From Ectocarpus siliculosus (lineage: Eukaryota; Sar; Phaeophyceae; Ectocarpales; Ectocarpaceae): 64,000 bases of DNA. The stretch covers positions 9,150,355 through 9,214,354 of the forward strand of contig FN649727.1 of assembly GCA_000310025.1 (NCBI GenBank), given 5' to 3'. The notes under the pieces are model-generated. The model was not told the DNA's origin, made no database searches, and saw only the letters and a program-made list of their open reading frames with translations. Below, one piece after another: positions 1 through 13,000 of the stretch; position 1 is the stretch's first letter, and each line of letters opens with the position of its first letter. A program made the position numbers and the translations under genes.

Positions 1-120
1 TGCTACAAATCACTACACTTGCAAGTGATGGAAATTTCCTCCACCGTTAAGCACCTGACGCCTTCAAGCACCTGGCATTTTCCTTGGCTTGGTGACGAGA
101 CCGCTTCTACTGCTGTTGCT

Positions 121-124
121 GATC

Positions 125-165
<41 letters not shown>

Positions 166-179
166 GTTGCTGCTGCTGC
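121..179. repeat. (GCT)n trinucleotide repeat
   Basis: Imperfect run of GCT/TGC triplets. It yields poly-Ala, poly-Leu or poly-Gln in different frames, so the open frames through it are not evidence of coding. Confidence 0.9.
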
Positions 180-217
180 GAAAACCTTTGTCGCCGACAT
201 CGGGTACTGGTGTGAAG

Positions 218-776
218 GACTTGACGAACCCGTTCGTGGGGCGTTACAAGGTCCGGCGGACAACAACGACCGCCATCATGGTCAAGATAAGGAGCGAGAT
301 CGTTGCGGTGCGTGCCGGCGTTGCGTGCACGTCCGCGCGAAAGCTGCATGCCGGTCGTTGGCTTTGCTTCGATACCCGATCGGGCGGCGGCAGTAGTTGG
401 CGGGGCGGGACTCACCTTTGCGTTGCAGCAGTTGTAGAGCGAGCGGGTGTGCGATGATTGCGTTTTCTGGTTTTCTGTTCCCGTCGAGCGAGCTTGCGTC
501 CGGAGTTCACCCCCCTCTTCGATGAAACAATATCTTGTCATTCCTCGTCGCTCTCTGATTTATCGCTGTCCTCGTCGTTATCCCTTTGATTTTTTTTACC
601 CTGGCAACGAACGAATGAACGAACGAACGAACGAACGACCCCAGGTGATGGGCCGGCAGCACATGAAGGACTTCGACGTGATGTTCAACATCCAGAAGAG
701 ACGTACCCTGAGAGACTTCAAGCGCGAGACCGGAATGACTCTTCCATCGGACAACCAGATTCAGCCTCTACCGTAG
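218..776 (+). CDS. 3' end of an unrecognised plus-strand gene (partial)
   Basis: Two exons join in phase 0. Exon 218-307 ends before a GTGCGT donor. Exon 645-776 begins after a CAG acceptor and ends in TAG. The readable C-terminus is about 73 residues, basic and hydrophilic, with the segment FVGRYKVRRTTTTAIMVKIR and a tail ending DNQIQPLP. The start of the first exon (after AAG at 215-217) is weak, because only a GCT-repeat tract precedes it; the real exon may begin further left or outside the window. A GAAC tetranucleotide repeat fills the 3' end of the intron. I recognise no domain. The phase match and the codon use of the last exon are the only support. Confidence 0.35.
604..638. repeat. 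(GAAC)n microsatellite
   Basis: About eight imperfect GAAC/GAAT units, lying just 5' of the acceptor of the exon at 645. Confidence 0.85.
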
Positions 777-3165
777 CTCAGGCGACACGTAGCTCACGGC
801 CGACCACAACAACACCGGGCTCGGGCGAGGGGAAAGCAGCGGGGGCGGGAGCGCTGGGCCTGCCTTACAACGGGCCGGACGCGTTGGACGCGTTGTGTCG
901 AGAGACCCGGCATTTGCGTAGGACTGTTTGTGGGGTCTCTCGAAGCGGGATTGGCGGGTCGTGCTTGCTTCATTGACGTGCCGGCGCGCCAGCCTTTTTG
1001 GTGCTTCGGGGGTGGGATCGTCTTTCGAAGCGACAATCTAGGAGTTTATTTTGTCTCTCGAAGCAGGACTGACGGCTCGTGCCTCCTTCTTTGACGCCGC
1101 CATTTTTGGTGATTCTGGTATGTGCTGGTGTTGGTGGCGTTTTATGTTATTGGGCGATCGTTGTCTGGTTTCCCCAGGTAGATGGCGCTGCTTGAGGTCT
1201 GGTTCAAAGATGGGGGTGTGCAGTTCTAGGTGCATGCAGGCTGTACCTTCTTTCTGGATCCGATGACTTTTCTGTGTATTATCGTTGAGTGTTATTTTAA
1301 ACCACGCGATTGGTTAGGTGATTTATCCCCCGGTTTTCCGGCACTTGAGAGTGCCACGCACACATTTCTTCATTTCTCGCGATCGAGGTTGAATCAAACA
1401 CTCTGCCTTTAGGCCGGGTGTGTGCGTGCTGTAGATATAGACGGTTGGTTGCACATGGAGCTAGCTGACAGCTGCCACAACGAAGAGAACGTGCGCGCAT
1501 TGTCCTGGAAAGGCCGCCACGTTGCTTGGTTGGGTGGGGCGAGGATGTAACGACCGTTCACAGGCATGCATGTCCACGACAGCGCATGTATGATATTCCA
1601 CTAAGGATGCCGTCGTATTTCAGCATCGCAGGCATGCATGTCTGGTGCTGTACCATTTTGGGCCAAGAAGACACGATATTCGCGGAGAAAGCACCGCCAC
1701 GTTGTAGAATCCGTGTTTAGCGATGATCATGTACTTTTTTTTTTGTTTCAAGGTAGTTATAGAGGAGCTAATATAGAGAAAAAGGGTAACGAGAGGAGCA
1801 CAGCACACGCTGCGAGTTCTCGTTTTGCAACAACGTTGTGACGGAAAAAAACTGTTCCGTGGTTGCACCATGTTCGTCACTGTCAGTCGTGACTGACTGC
1901 GTTTCTTTTTTTTATTTACGTAGCCGTCCACGTGTTGAGCGCTGTTTGCGTCTTGCGTCAGGTACCCCTCAAGTCTAGCAGTGCAAAATGAGATTTTTGC
2001 CACGCCGGGAACGTGAGTGCAATCGGTGGCTTGTGTTGCAACATGTTCTTGAAGACGACGATGGCGTGGTTCCTGCGGTTTGCGAGTGTAGGTGTGCTGG
2101 TGATGGTCGTTGCGTTGGCAAGAACGAGAGGTTTTCGCTTGTTTGTGACTGAGGCCCGCGCTTTGTTGGCCGTTGCGGGGCAAGATTGTATTGAAGTCAA
2201 AGAGTTTCGTCGGCGTTGCAAGACCCGACCCCCCTCCCAAGTTTTGAACCAGGAATGTATCGTTCGTTATTGAAATTGAAAATCTATACTTGTTGCACCT
2301 GGTCTTTCCCCTTGACAGGAACCTTCCCCATTGCTCGCTTCATTTGTAGTCCTTGGTAGAGGCGGATGCTGCGCGGAGATTTGCGTGGAAATTGGCATGC
2401 GTACTCGGTGATTTTCCATCCAGGCGCGTTCTCCACGGGGTAGGCACCATTGCCCAAACATGGTCTGTCATCGCTTACCGGCAACAGCCGGGATTGAAGC
2501 AATACGCCCCAGACTGGCCTTTCATCTCCGAACGAGTGCAACGCTGCCCAAAAGCGGTGACGACAGGCAAATTGTCGCTGCAAACTACTCCGGAGATTAG
2601 TTTTGACATCGGGAAGCTTTTTCATGGCGTTTTATTTTTATACAAATACTCTTGCGTGCATTTAACTTCACCTCATTATTGACCCGAAAACCCTTCATTC
2701 TGCAAAAACCTTCGTACCAGGCAAGCGTTACGCGTGCTTTAGGCTTCGTCGGCAGACATGACACAGAAACTCTCAAGACACGCGGCTTGTCCCTAAACTA
2801 CCTCCCGAGACTTCTTGAAACGGAACTTTCAAGTCTAATCGAGCAGCGGCGGCACGATATGTCACGGTTCTCTCCTGCAACAAACAGCCGGACAAGTCCC
2901 GCAACCGTTCACTCACGCAACCAACTTCGAAAGGAGTGACATCTCGGCACAAGCGCCTCCAGCCCGGGTGGATTTCCATCAATTTCAGCATGCTTTTCCC
3001 ATCAATTTCAGCGTGCTTTCTTCATCAATTTCACCGTGCTTACACACGGAGGCGTGTCACTCTTTAAGACAATGAACATTGCCGCGGCCGAAGAACATCT
3101 AAATAATACTTCCTACGCGTACTGACATCTAGCCTATCTTTTTCGCAAAAAAACAACACGTGCCG
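777..3165. other. Intergenic, no gene recognised
   Basis: No frame here shows domain-like sequence or phase-compatible exons. Open frames on both strands are short and of mixed composition. The only structure seen is the short tandem repeat at 2976-3042, which lies in the 3' flank of the minus-strand ANTH gene. Confidence 0.5.
2976..3042. repeat. Three-copy 23-24 bp tandem repeat
   Basis: Three head-to-tail units share the core CATCAATTTCA followed by GCATGCTTT, GCGTGCTTT or CCGTGCTTA, starting at about 2976, 2999 and 3022. Confidence 0.8.
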
Positions 3166-6100
3166 TTATCTGTCCCACTCGTCATCGCTGCCGCTGCTGC
3201 GGTCGGGCTGCGTGGCGTCATCGAAGTACGTCAAGTCGTCCACGTGCTCGTCCACCGCCCCTTCCTCCGCGCTATCCTCTTCCTCGTCGTCTGTTTCGTC
3301 GTCGTCGTCCTCCTCCTCGCTACTGCTGCTACTGTCGTCGTCGTATTCCTCGCTGCTGCTGTCTTCTTCAGACTCACTCTCCCCCCCCCCCGCCTCCCTG
3401 TTGGCTGGTCCAGCCTCGTCGACGCCTCCCTTCTCCCCAACGCTCTCCGTGCGTTCAACCCCGGGGGGCACCGCAGACTGCTTCCGATCCACCCCCCTCC
3501 TTGCCCCGCCGCCCTTTACGGCAGCGTTTTTCACGGTGTCATTCCCCCCCTTTGATGCCACGTCCGATGGGTTACTGCTGCCGCCGCCTCCGCCGTAGGA
3601 TACGCTAGGCGAGCCTCGGGAGGATGCAGTTTTGCTCGCCCTGTAGGCCTTCGCCCTCGAGGCTGCCGTCTTGCTGCTAGTGGCGGGAGCGGTTGTGGCC
3701 TTTCGCGGCCTAGCAGCAGCGCTAGCGGCCTCGACCGCTGTCTCTACGGCGGTACTCTCTTCGGAGCTTTCGCTGCCTCCGTCTTCGTTGCCGCTGCTAC
3801 CGCTGCTACCTTCCTCGACCTCCTCTGCTTCTTCGACCGCGCTGTTGCTGTCCGTTGATGTCTGAGTAGAGGGACTATGATAGTAGATGCGAAGGAGCGA
3901 GAGGGTGCGCGGGTGGGGGGGGGGCGTACTCGTGTTTTGTATGCCTTAGCGGTTAGACCATCACCACGCGTTCTCGAGAGCACGGAGCGGTGGGAGGGTG
4001 CACTTGTTGTCAGGCATGGCATTTTGTTTTTAGACATTGCCAGCCTAAACATCCCCGCACAACGAAGTCGTAAAAAGGAGCACGTTTATCGGGCGTTTCG
4101 CCCACCAGCCAGAAATTGACACGACAAAAGCGCGAACCGCTGTAAGGATGGCAGGTGACATGCGTGCCCACACAACCGTGCGAGAGGTGTGCTTCGGCCG
4201 GCACATTCGCACCGACTCTATCTTGTATATCACGGCCGATAGCTTCGAACGCCGTGTTGTTGGTTCCGGAGTGTGGTTGTCTACAACGCTTGATAAACTA
4301 CAAGGGGACCGGGCGGCGTTGGGCGTACACCAGCGATGACCAACGAAAAACAAACTGCCGAACAAGCGGCTAGTCTGAACCAAGGCTAAAGCCGACGCTA
4401 AGAGTGGAATAAAACAGGCACTGGGTTGTATTGTAGTGTTCCCCCAGACCCAAACAAGAATACCTGGTACACTTGCACTATTATTACACCTATTGCCGGA
4501 CTTACGTATCGAAGCCGTGTGCGGCAGGGAGACTCAGGTCCGGAACGTGAAGGCCGTAGATGCCCAACAGCTCTTCCGCGTCCAGAAGGAATGTCAGCAC
4601 GTCGTCGTATCTGGTTCAACGTTTGGTGGAAGAATTTCGAAAAGGTTCGAACGGAGGGCGTTAGGACAGAATGTCCCGGCAGTCGGGGGCGTGCAGTGGT
4701 ACATACCTCAGCGCTCGCTCGTGCATAGCGCCTCGAAGAAAAACAACTGACTCAACGCCTTTTTTACCCTCACTCCCGGTGTAGGCGACAACACACCGCC
4801 AATCGATCGGAAAAATGCGAAAAAATACATTTATTTAATACACTCCGGCGTGCTCCCATCCCTTTTTCTCTTATTTTTACTTCGATGTATTGTCGTCGCT
4901 CGCACTGGCTGACTACCCTACGGTCTTGACAAGAAGACACTAGACGCACCTGGTCATGTAGAAACCCTTGAAGTCGTTGAGGCACTCCTCCACCATAGCC
5001 GAGTCTGCGCCGTCGAACAAGTCGCCGTCTTCGGCCTCTTCCAGCACCCAGTCCAGAGAAGAGTGAAACCGTCGCCATAGCTGTGTTTTTGTTTTTGTTT
5101 TTGTTTTTGTTTTTGTTGCACCAATCACCAGCAAACAACACACACGTTACGAGTCAGCCGGTTAAGAGCGGTCGATACCAACAACATAAAACGCACATAC
5201 ACACGAGCGCCGAAAACCAAAAACAGACGAGAAGCTAGGCGACAGAGAGGACTAGGGGAGTCGAAATCCAAGCGGGAGATGCACGGCTTGGCGGCTAGGG
5301 TTCGCGACTGCAAGCTGTTTTCCCGACTGTCGGGAGAGGGAAGGATTCATCAGAAAGACTGGCGCTGGGATCGATGGGTGCACGCAGAGCTTTCAGATCT
5401 CGCGACCGGTCGGGGGGAACGGCGCGACAAAAAGTCGGGGGAACTCTCGTGCTTCCCGGTTTGAGGCTGCATGCGGTCGAGGCCAAGCTCTGCATGTAGC
5501 TCCCAGTAGGTGCTCCACGTGTCGACGTCGATGGCTAAAACAGCAGTGAACCATCCAACGATTTTTACACACCAATCAAAAAGTGTGCACACTATCAAAC
5601 AAGTGCCTACACCGTTACCTTCCAAGGACGTTTCACATGCCGAATTTGCACAAGCGCTGCTACCCTCGATACAACCTATCCCGACACGCCCGACCGCGCT
5701 ACAATGCATACACCTGACCTGGTGCAAGTCGAGGGCCGTGTTCCTCAGGCACAGCACCGTCAACTCCGTCTCCTCTTCCGGCTGCGGCTGGCACGACACG
5801 CCGAGGTCGATCGCCTTCTGTGCCTTCGCTAGGGTGGTGACGACGTTCTCCCATCCCTCCTCGCGCTGCATCGTATCAAGCTCCTGCACGGTCAGCGCGG
5901 GGGGTAAAGAAAAGGGGGCACGTTGTCACACCAGAACAAGGGGGGGGGGGGGGTCCTCGCTTGCTTGCATGAGATGCATAGAAAACCGGTGGAAGACCTC
6001 CCAGGTTTTGGCGCACGTCACGTCGTGGTCCTACCTTTCGTCGAAATGTGCGTGATTTACCTGATTTTGTTCGTTGTCCTTACGGGTTCGATGCCCTCCA

Positions 6101-9100
6101 ACGCACGGCATTTTGCGGCGGAATATTCCTCACGAAGCTGATACAACAAAGATAATATGCTCGCGAGATTGAACAATGGGACAGCAGTTGTTGGCCCATA
6201 GACGGGCAGCCCTTACTCCCTGTTACATCATTCGCGTAGCGGGAGACCCCGTGGGCTTCATACCGTACATCAAGTGACGATTGTACACAAGAGTATCAAC
6301 AGAAGCCACGAACAGGTGTCCCTCCTAGTTGGCCACTCACATCCGCACGCCGGCGCTACATCCAAGGACGGTGTTGACAGTATTATCGTACACGCGTACG
6401 GTACCGTTTGGGGTGAACGACGTGTCGGAAAACTATGGCAAAAAACAAAAAACAACGATACCGCTGCTTTGAGACAACGATAGCAGCAGCAACAACAAGC
6501 TACTATAATACTACAAAGCACACCTGGAACCTAGCGTTGAAGCCCTCCGCGCGCTTGAAGACGTACGTGCCGTAACGGTCGACGAAGGAGCGGAATGCCT
6601 CTCCTTCCTCACTAACGCGGCACAGCACGTCCAGGTCGAAGTAGCGGCACGCGGTCTTCTTGTCCCACTCCCGACTCATCTGGAAAAAAACCCCGTCACA
6701 AGCCAGGAACAAAATCGCGAGAGAGCCGGCCGGCCAGTAAGCCGTCAATGGAGCGCGCGGGTTGGGGATTTAACTACAAGTGTAGTACAGGCGGTTCGAT
6801 CGAGGTTGTGTACGGCCAACGTCCTGCGAAGACTTGCGGAAAGGAGCAGCAACATGACGAAAGCAGGTGACACTGGTGGGCTCGTCTTCAGCATCAAGCA
6901 GCAGAAACATCCGCACGTATCTACCCCATGCCCGAAATAGAAACATACCCATCAAGAAGCCCTACCTGTGTGCCCACTCGCTGTAGCTTATGCTATTACC
7001 TTACTGCCTTCCCGATCAAAACCTTTACACCCACGGCTGGGTTACTCCGCATGCAGATTCTGCAAAATACCTTTGCGAGAAAAATCTTGAGGATCGCGTG
7101 GTGCTCCACGGGCAGGTCTCTCAGGATGCTGTGGAAAAGGTAGACCGCTTTGGAAACGGTCCGCCAGTCGGGCTCGCTCATCTTGGCCCACAGCTTCCGC
7201 AGCAAAACCCTGCAGAAATAACGACAACGGGCGTATTCGTGGTTGCTGTGGCTGGCTACCTTGACGTCATGTGCCTTCCGACCAGAGCTCGACGCGATCG
7301 CTCCAAACAGCGTTTAGCTCTCGCTTGAACCATGGTACCCAACTAAAGGCATGATCTGCCAAGCACACACAACATGAGCATAAAAACACACCTGTGCTCC
7401 GCGCTGTTCTTGGTAACGTCCCGATCCTTCTTGAAGGTTTTGACAGCATCAACCATGGATAGCACCTGCAAGGTACAAAATGGTCAAATTGACACACACA
7501 GCATGGAATGGTTGGGTGTATTAGTGCACAAACAACATCGATGGGATATAAATTCAGTCTCTAACATTGACCCTGGTCTACACGTACAGACTTATGGCAC
7601 ACCGGGTTTCGATGGGCTGCACAGCACACAACAGAAGAATCCTTGTGGCACCTGCGCACGGGCCTTCGGGCTTAAAGGCACACATCAAGAAACAGCGCGC
7701 GGACCCCCGACAAGCCGAGAGACAAGGGGGCTTTAACCTACAGGGACCCTGCACAAGAAAAGGGGCCAAGTTGACTTTGGGACGCGTCGCTCGTATTTTC
7801 ATAGCCAAAAAACGAACGCATGGACTTTGACATAACACAGGTTCTTTGGAGTTTTCCCTCCATGGGTACCAGCACTTGTCCCTCTATCTCAATTCCATCC
7901 CTCGCCCTCTCCCTTCTTCTGTTTCTCTGACTAAGACCCCTACCATTGCAATGTATTCTGCCTCCTCCCTCTATCTATCCGCACACGCATTTTTGTTTGT
8001 CATCTCTCACCAGGGTCTCATCCGGAGGGAGGTCGTCTGGCCAGGTCACCTTGAGGAGGGCGCTCTCCCAGCTCCCACTCACGACTAGTTTCACCTGTGC
8101 CATAAGCATAGTACAACAAGTACAAACGCATCGGAAGCAGCTCGCTTGATACAACATACAGCAACTACTTATCCACCTCCACATCCCAACTGATGATACA
8201 ACATTCGAACGAACAGTACGCAGCACACCAGACAACATGAAGACCTGCTCGTTTTATTTAGTAGCGCAGTGCGCTACTCGACAGCACGCAGTCACGTGTG
8301 TCGAACTCGAATCACCGACGAAAACAAGTGAACATATAGCCGTATTATTAAGCACGATCAGATAAACCGCGTACTCCATGAGCCTTGTCCAAGTAAAAGT
8401 TTGAAGAGAGTTTCTTTCGTTTACACCACGAGCAAGGACAACGTATGTTGCGATCGCCACTTCTGGCACGCACGACGTACCGTACCGTTCCGCTTGCTCT
8501 TGCCTTGCCCTCACGACACTGACAACGGGGGGCGGGCCGCCCGTCAATCTCGACCTCCACCCCGATACCCGAAAGGAAAATACTACCACATGCCAGGAGA
8601 GCAGGAGTACACTCCATAAACACCTCCCCCCTCCAATGCATACCGCAACCCTCGGCCTTCTCACACCCACCTCGCGCTTGAGTTTCTGGGAAGTGGAGGC
8701 GGCGAGACTCCCGGCTTGTCCCACTGCCTCCGCTGCCGTGCCCATCTTCTGTCGCAGGGCCGAGGCAATGGCGGCGCCGCTCACCGCCGGCATCCTCACC
8801 GCGAAGCCCCTCGTCGTAGGCGCCGCCGGCCGCCTCCCCCGCTGGTACCGCGACGAGCCCCTGGCTCCGCTCCGCCGCCGGCCGCTGCCGCCGGCGCCGT
8901 CGCCGGTCCATGCCGATGGGCGCGGCTGGCGTCTCGACGGCGCGCGGCTGTTTCTGCCCTTCGGGGATGCCAGAACGTCGTCGTCATCGTAGTTGTCCTC
9001 CCAGGAGTGTTCGTCGCCGCCTTCGCTGCTCCAGCCACCATCCTCATGTTCTCCTTGGGAGTAGTCGTACGACCCGGTATCGTAGCCGAGGTCGTCCGAG

Positions 9101-9268
9101 GACGGCTGGCGCGTCCTCCTGCCGGCGTCGGTACCCACCGCCGGATAGCCGAACTCGTCTTCGTTGAACAAATCGTCGTCTTCGTCGTAAGAATCCCATT
9201 CATCGTTGTCGCCGCCCTCCTCGCTACTCCCGCCGCCGCTGGACCAGTCCCCGAAGTCGGACGAAGCT
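3166..9268 (-). CDS. ANTH/ENTH-domain protein with acidic flanking regions (5' end not found)
   Basis: Probable clathrin-adaptor-like protein. ANTH domains bind PI(4,5)P2 at the plasma membrane and recruit coats (family knowledge). Exons in transcription order: 9268-8671, 8094-8011, 7465-7392, 7209-7071, 6679-6524, 5883-5719, 5080-4950, 3874-3166. All joins are GT-AG and in phase, giving 684 residues plus an unplaced N-terminus, since exon 9268 enters in phase 2. The first ~200 residues are Asp/Glu/Gly-rich and then Arg-rich. The next five exons match the ANTH fold: a segment near DDLPPDETL, helices containing WAKMSEPDWRTVSKAVYLFH, and the block EAFRSFVDRYGTYV with R-EGF following. The last exon is a Ser/Glu/Asp tail ending DEEWDR-like acidic sequence and a stop. 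The usual order is an N-terminal ANTH domain, so the acidic leader before it is odd. The acceptor of exon 5080 follows an (AAAAAC)n tract, not a pyrimidine tract. The ANTH call is by motif only; a VHS or other ENTH relative is possible. Confidence 0.7.
5084..5117. repeat. (TTTTTG)n repeat at a splice site
   Basis: Six or so TTTTTG units on the plus strand. On the minus strand they read (CAAAAA)n directly before the CACAG acceptor of the ANTH-gene exon at 5080. Confidence 0.85.
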
Positions 9269-10076
9269 CTGCAGGTATGCACAGCGGTGTATGAATGGTA
9301 TCATGCGCATTATGTGTGTGCCGGCTTCAGAGGTGTGGTGGTGGTGGGGAATGTTCGACACAGGATTGCTGCTGCTTACAATCTTGACGCGGCGCAGCCG
9401 TCCTGCTCATGGGTCAGTGTTACGGGATGTGCATCACATGGCACATCTGATACACCACCCTCCCTCGCTCGGTACTGCTGTCCGCGCCCGCTCCTCTGCT
9501 CTGTGCCGCTACACGTGGATTCGCGGTGTGCTGCCGGGAGCAGCGCGGGGTGAGAGGATCGCGTCCAGCGATGCTGAAGGAAGCAAACAACACAAACATA
9601 GTACCCGACTGCATGCCAATCGCTGGTGGGGAGCCTACTTCCAGTGCACACCGGCCTGCATGTCGCACCTTCTGCGAGCAGCAGGAGCTGGACGGTTCCC
9701 TGCAGCCGTTGCCCTTCTCGGCCTGGTGCTACTTCGTGAAGCCGCCGCCTTTCTCGCTGCTGCGCAATCAAGAAGGGGCAGTGCCGCCAGCAGCAGCAGA
9801 ATCTTCCATGGGAAGATCAGGAGTGGCATTGTGCAACAGCAGACGTAGATAGCATAAGCAGCTGCAGCGACTGCTGTGCTGTGTCTGTCTCGCCGTGCGT
9901 CGGACCCGCGAAAGCCTCCCGTTGTCGACTAACCGGGTATCCACAGTCTGTACATACTGCGTACCCCCCCCCTGCTAAATAGTTGCACCGCTTGTTGTGC
10001 TGCACCGATGTATGCAGCAGCTGTGCTTCGCTGTACCAGTACCAAAGCTACGCAGCTGTGAGAGCTTCAGGGACCA
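9269..10076. promoter_or_regulatory. Divergent intergenic/5' region between ANTH (-) and F-box/SPRY (+) genes
   Basis: About 0.8 kb between two divergently read genes. It should hold the first exon of the ANTH gene, which I could not place: it must end in phase 2. A plus-strand frame at 9660-9848 starts with a leader-like segment (LLGLVLLREAAAFLAAA), and a minus-strand frame at 9829 also starts with a hydrophobic run. Neither joins its neighbour convincingly. No promoter motif was identified. Confidence 0.35.
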
Positions 10077-13000
10077 ATGGCTTCAAGATCGCGCGAGCGC
10101 TCATCCAGCGATGGCAGCGACGCAGCTGAGCGGCTACACCGCCATAGGATGACCAAGCCCGAAAGCAACACCGCTACTAGCTGCCGCCGCTGCCTCTTCG
10201 ATAACGTTGCGCCGCCGGTCCTCCTCTCCGCAGCTAGCTGGCTCCCCATCCGCGATCTTCTCGCCCTTGGCACGGTAGACCGCAGCTTTCGAGACCTCAC
10301 CAAGGATGATATGCTGTGGAAGTTGGCTGCGGTGTTCCTGTTCAGATCGGCTCTAGTGGACGGGCAGAGTTCGCTGGTTGAAGGTGTCTCCGTTGGTCTC
10401 CACAAGGACGCCCCCGGTACGTGAGTTTTTTTAGTGCCGGCGCGTGGAAAGAAATCTGCCGACAACGTCAGCTTTGCGCATGAAGCGTGCCAGCGCCGAT
10501 AGTTTTCGGGAGCGCTGAGTTCTAGCAAGCACAACTACTGTAGCAGCTTGTTTAGTCACTGCTGGACTGCTGTGGGGGTCCGAACAACAACACAATGTTA
10601 CCGTCCTTCATTCGTTCCAAGTTTCGCGTCCAACGCAACATGTGCAGCAACCCCGGCCCACCCCGCCGTCGCCCCGGTTTCCTCGTTTGCAGGCAACCTC
10701 ACGCTGCAGGATATCTGCCGCTGCATGGTTGGGGCGTGGCCGACACACATCGACCGGCATTGGCGAGCAGACGAGCTCCTGCAAGCTTCGATAGGTGGCG
10801 TTCTGCAGCCCCTCCAGGCCGGTGCGGCAAGCGGCGGCGTCAGCGGCAGCGACGCCGACCCAGAAAACGCTCAACGGGCAGATACAGCGCTGGCAGCAGG
10901 GCTCTGCGACGGCGTCGTGTTCAGGGGGGGGCTCGGAGGCGATCGAGCGGTAAGGGCGAACGTGCCGTTCCCTTGGGCCGGGTGCGGGCGCACGCGGAGC
11001 CAACGTCCACGTGGGGCAGACATGTCTCGCGGATCCAGCCTAGTCAAGATGGAGCTGACGACGTACGACAGGCCCGTGTACGTGCACTACCCGGACGTAG
11101 TTCTAGCGCGCGTCAAAGCCAGCGCACCGTTTGCGCTGCTTTGGCCCGGGCATGCTGCTGCTGCTGCTGCTGCTGGTCGTAAGGGCGAAGGCGGCAGCGG
11201 CGAGGACGGCCGCGGTGGAAATGTCGGGCACGGCGGGCTGGTCGACGAGAACGAGAAAGTGAGGCTGAAGGTCGAGCGGCTGCCGAGCTCAGGCCCCGCG
11301 CCTTTCTTCCACGCCGGCTACACGGCGTACTTCGAGATAACGCTCGGAAAAACAATGGAGCCGCTGGAGCAACCCCGGGATGAGGATTTCCATTTAGAGC
11401 AATGTGTGGCGATCGGCCTTGCGCATGACAACTTCCCTCTAGAGTGAGTGAGTCGGTGAGGGGCGGGGTCATTTGTTGTGATTAATCTTTGCTTCATCGC
11501 TGGACGTTCATTGCAGTTTTCCTTTGCTCCTGCTATCGTGGCCGTGCTGGTACAAGTTCGTTTGTCGGATGCATTTTTTCTCAAGAGCGAGGGAGACAGC
11601 GTTTGCCTTGAGAAGCGCGACATAATCGCTGCGAGACCAGAGACGATGTTCACTTTTTTTCACAGGAGCGTTCACCGCGCGCTTGCTCGTGTCCCTCGCC
11701 TTCGCTCTGCTCCGACGATAATGGACGAACCAGAGACAAACAACCCGGCTGGGACCGAAACAGCTGGGGGCTTCACTCGGACGATGGCTGCTTTCACCAT
11801 CGCGGTGCTATCGCGCTTTCTGCCACGGCAGACCCGACAACCTTCGGCCCCGGGGACACCGTAGGCTGTGGCCTGCTCTACCCGCGGGTAAGACGATGTA
11901 CCACAGCCAGAGAGCGCCTTGCGTCAACAAGCCCATACGGCCGCAACTCCGCGCTTCTCGTTCTAGACCGCATCGAATTCCGTTGGCTCCCATATTCTCC
12001 ACGCGACCCCTCTCCCTTGTTACACAAGAATTCGCTCGCGCTGGAGACCGCCCGGGTCTCACATTTTCGTGTTCCCCTGCTCAGGGGCTAGCGCACTACG
12101 AGCATTGGCTCTCGGGCCGTGGCGGCGCGTTGCCGACAGCCGGCGAGAACGACAGCGGCGGCAGCAAAGGGGCGATCTTCTTCACCAAGAATGGCCGCTA
12201 CCTTGGAATGGCATCCCGTCGGGTGAACGTCAAGGTATAACCGTAGCCAATGACTCACACCCTCTAGTTACTCTTGCGCTCAAATCCCAACCTTATCAGG
12301 CGCACTATCAATCGCCGTGTGGCGCAGCGTTCGGCTCTGGGTGTATGTAGTACGATTGGATAGGCTGACCTCCTCTTCGTATCGCTGACTCCGCTCCTGT
12401 CTCCGCCACTGCTGCCTTTGCCCGCTCCCACTCCCAACGAACCGACAAAGAGACCGCTCTATCCGTGTGTCGGGCTCGACAGCCACTGCTGCGTGGCTGT
12501 CAACTTCGGCGCCAAGCCTTTCGCGTTCGACGTACCCGCGTTTGAGGCGCTCTTTACTGGCGCGGCGCTAGGCTCTGCTCCCCCTGTGCGGGAGCGCAGG
12601 TGTCATGTGAGAGCCGTTATTCTTGCCCCCGCCGCACGAAGTTGAAGACATTTTCGTCCCTGTTCTTCTGAAATGCAAGGGGTTTGATTTGATGGGCCAA
12701 GGGTTCTCCACCCACACCTCGTCAATATTTGCGCTGTTGGGCTCAGATGGCGGTTACTGATGCGACGCACCCCTGACTCCCCCCCGCTCCCCATGTCAAC
12801 TAACTTTTGGTAGGCGACTTCCCTTTGCGAACATCTACTGCTTTGTGGCGTTGCCTTTTTTACTCATTCTTGTGGATGGTTTGTCTGTGGCGTTTTCTGT
12901 GTGCGGTTGAAGAATACTTCGAAGTATTGTCTTGCTCCGAAACGCTTGGGGGTAAGGAATAAATTGTTGGGTGCGCTTTTACGAACTGATTAACCTCTCA

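Noticed and set aside
3212-3598. Long plus-strand Ser/Leu-rich frame
   Set aside because: Antisense shadow of the acidic last exon of the ANTH gene; GTC/CTC codons mirror GAC/GAG.
5480-5545. Possible extra ANTH-gene exon (DVDTWSTYWELHAELGLDRM)
   Set aside because: Looks coding, but its acceptor phase does not match the preceding exon, which joins exon 5080 directly in phase 0.
6040-6110. GGTTCGATGCC resembling a tRNA B box
   Set aside because: No A box at the right distance and no acceptor or anticodon stems could be drawn.
8716-9294. 192-codon plus-strand Arg/Ala-rich frame
   Set aside because: Antisense of the ANTH-gene exon 9268-8671; high GC keeps several frames open.
9660-9848. Plus-strand frame with a plastid-leader-like start (AAAFLAAA)
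   Set aside because: It has no phase-compatible exon downstream, and an F-box protein would not need a plastid leader. The composition follows from GCT/GCG-rich DNA.
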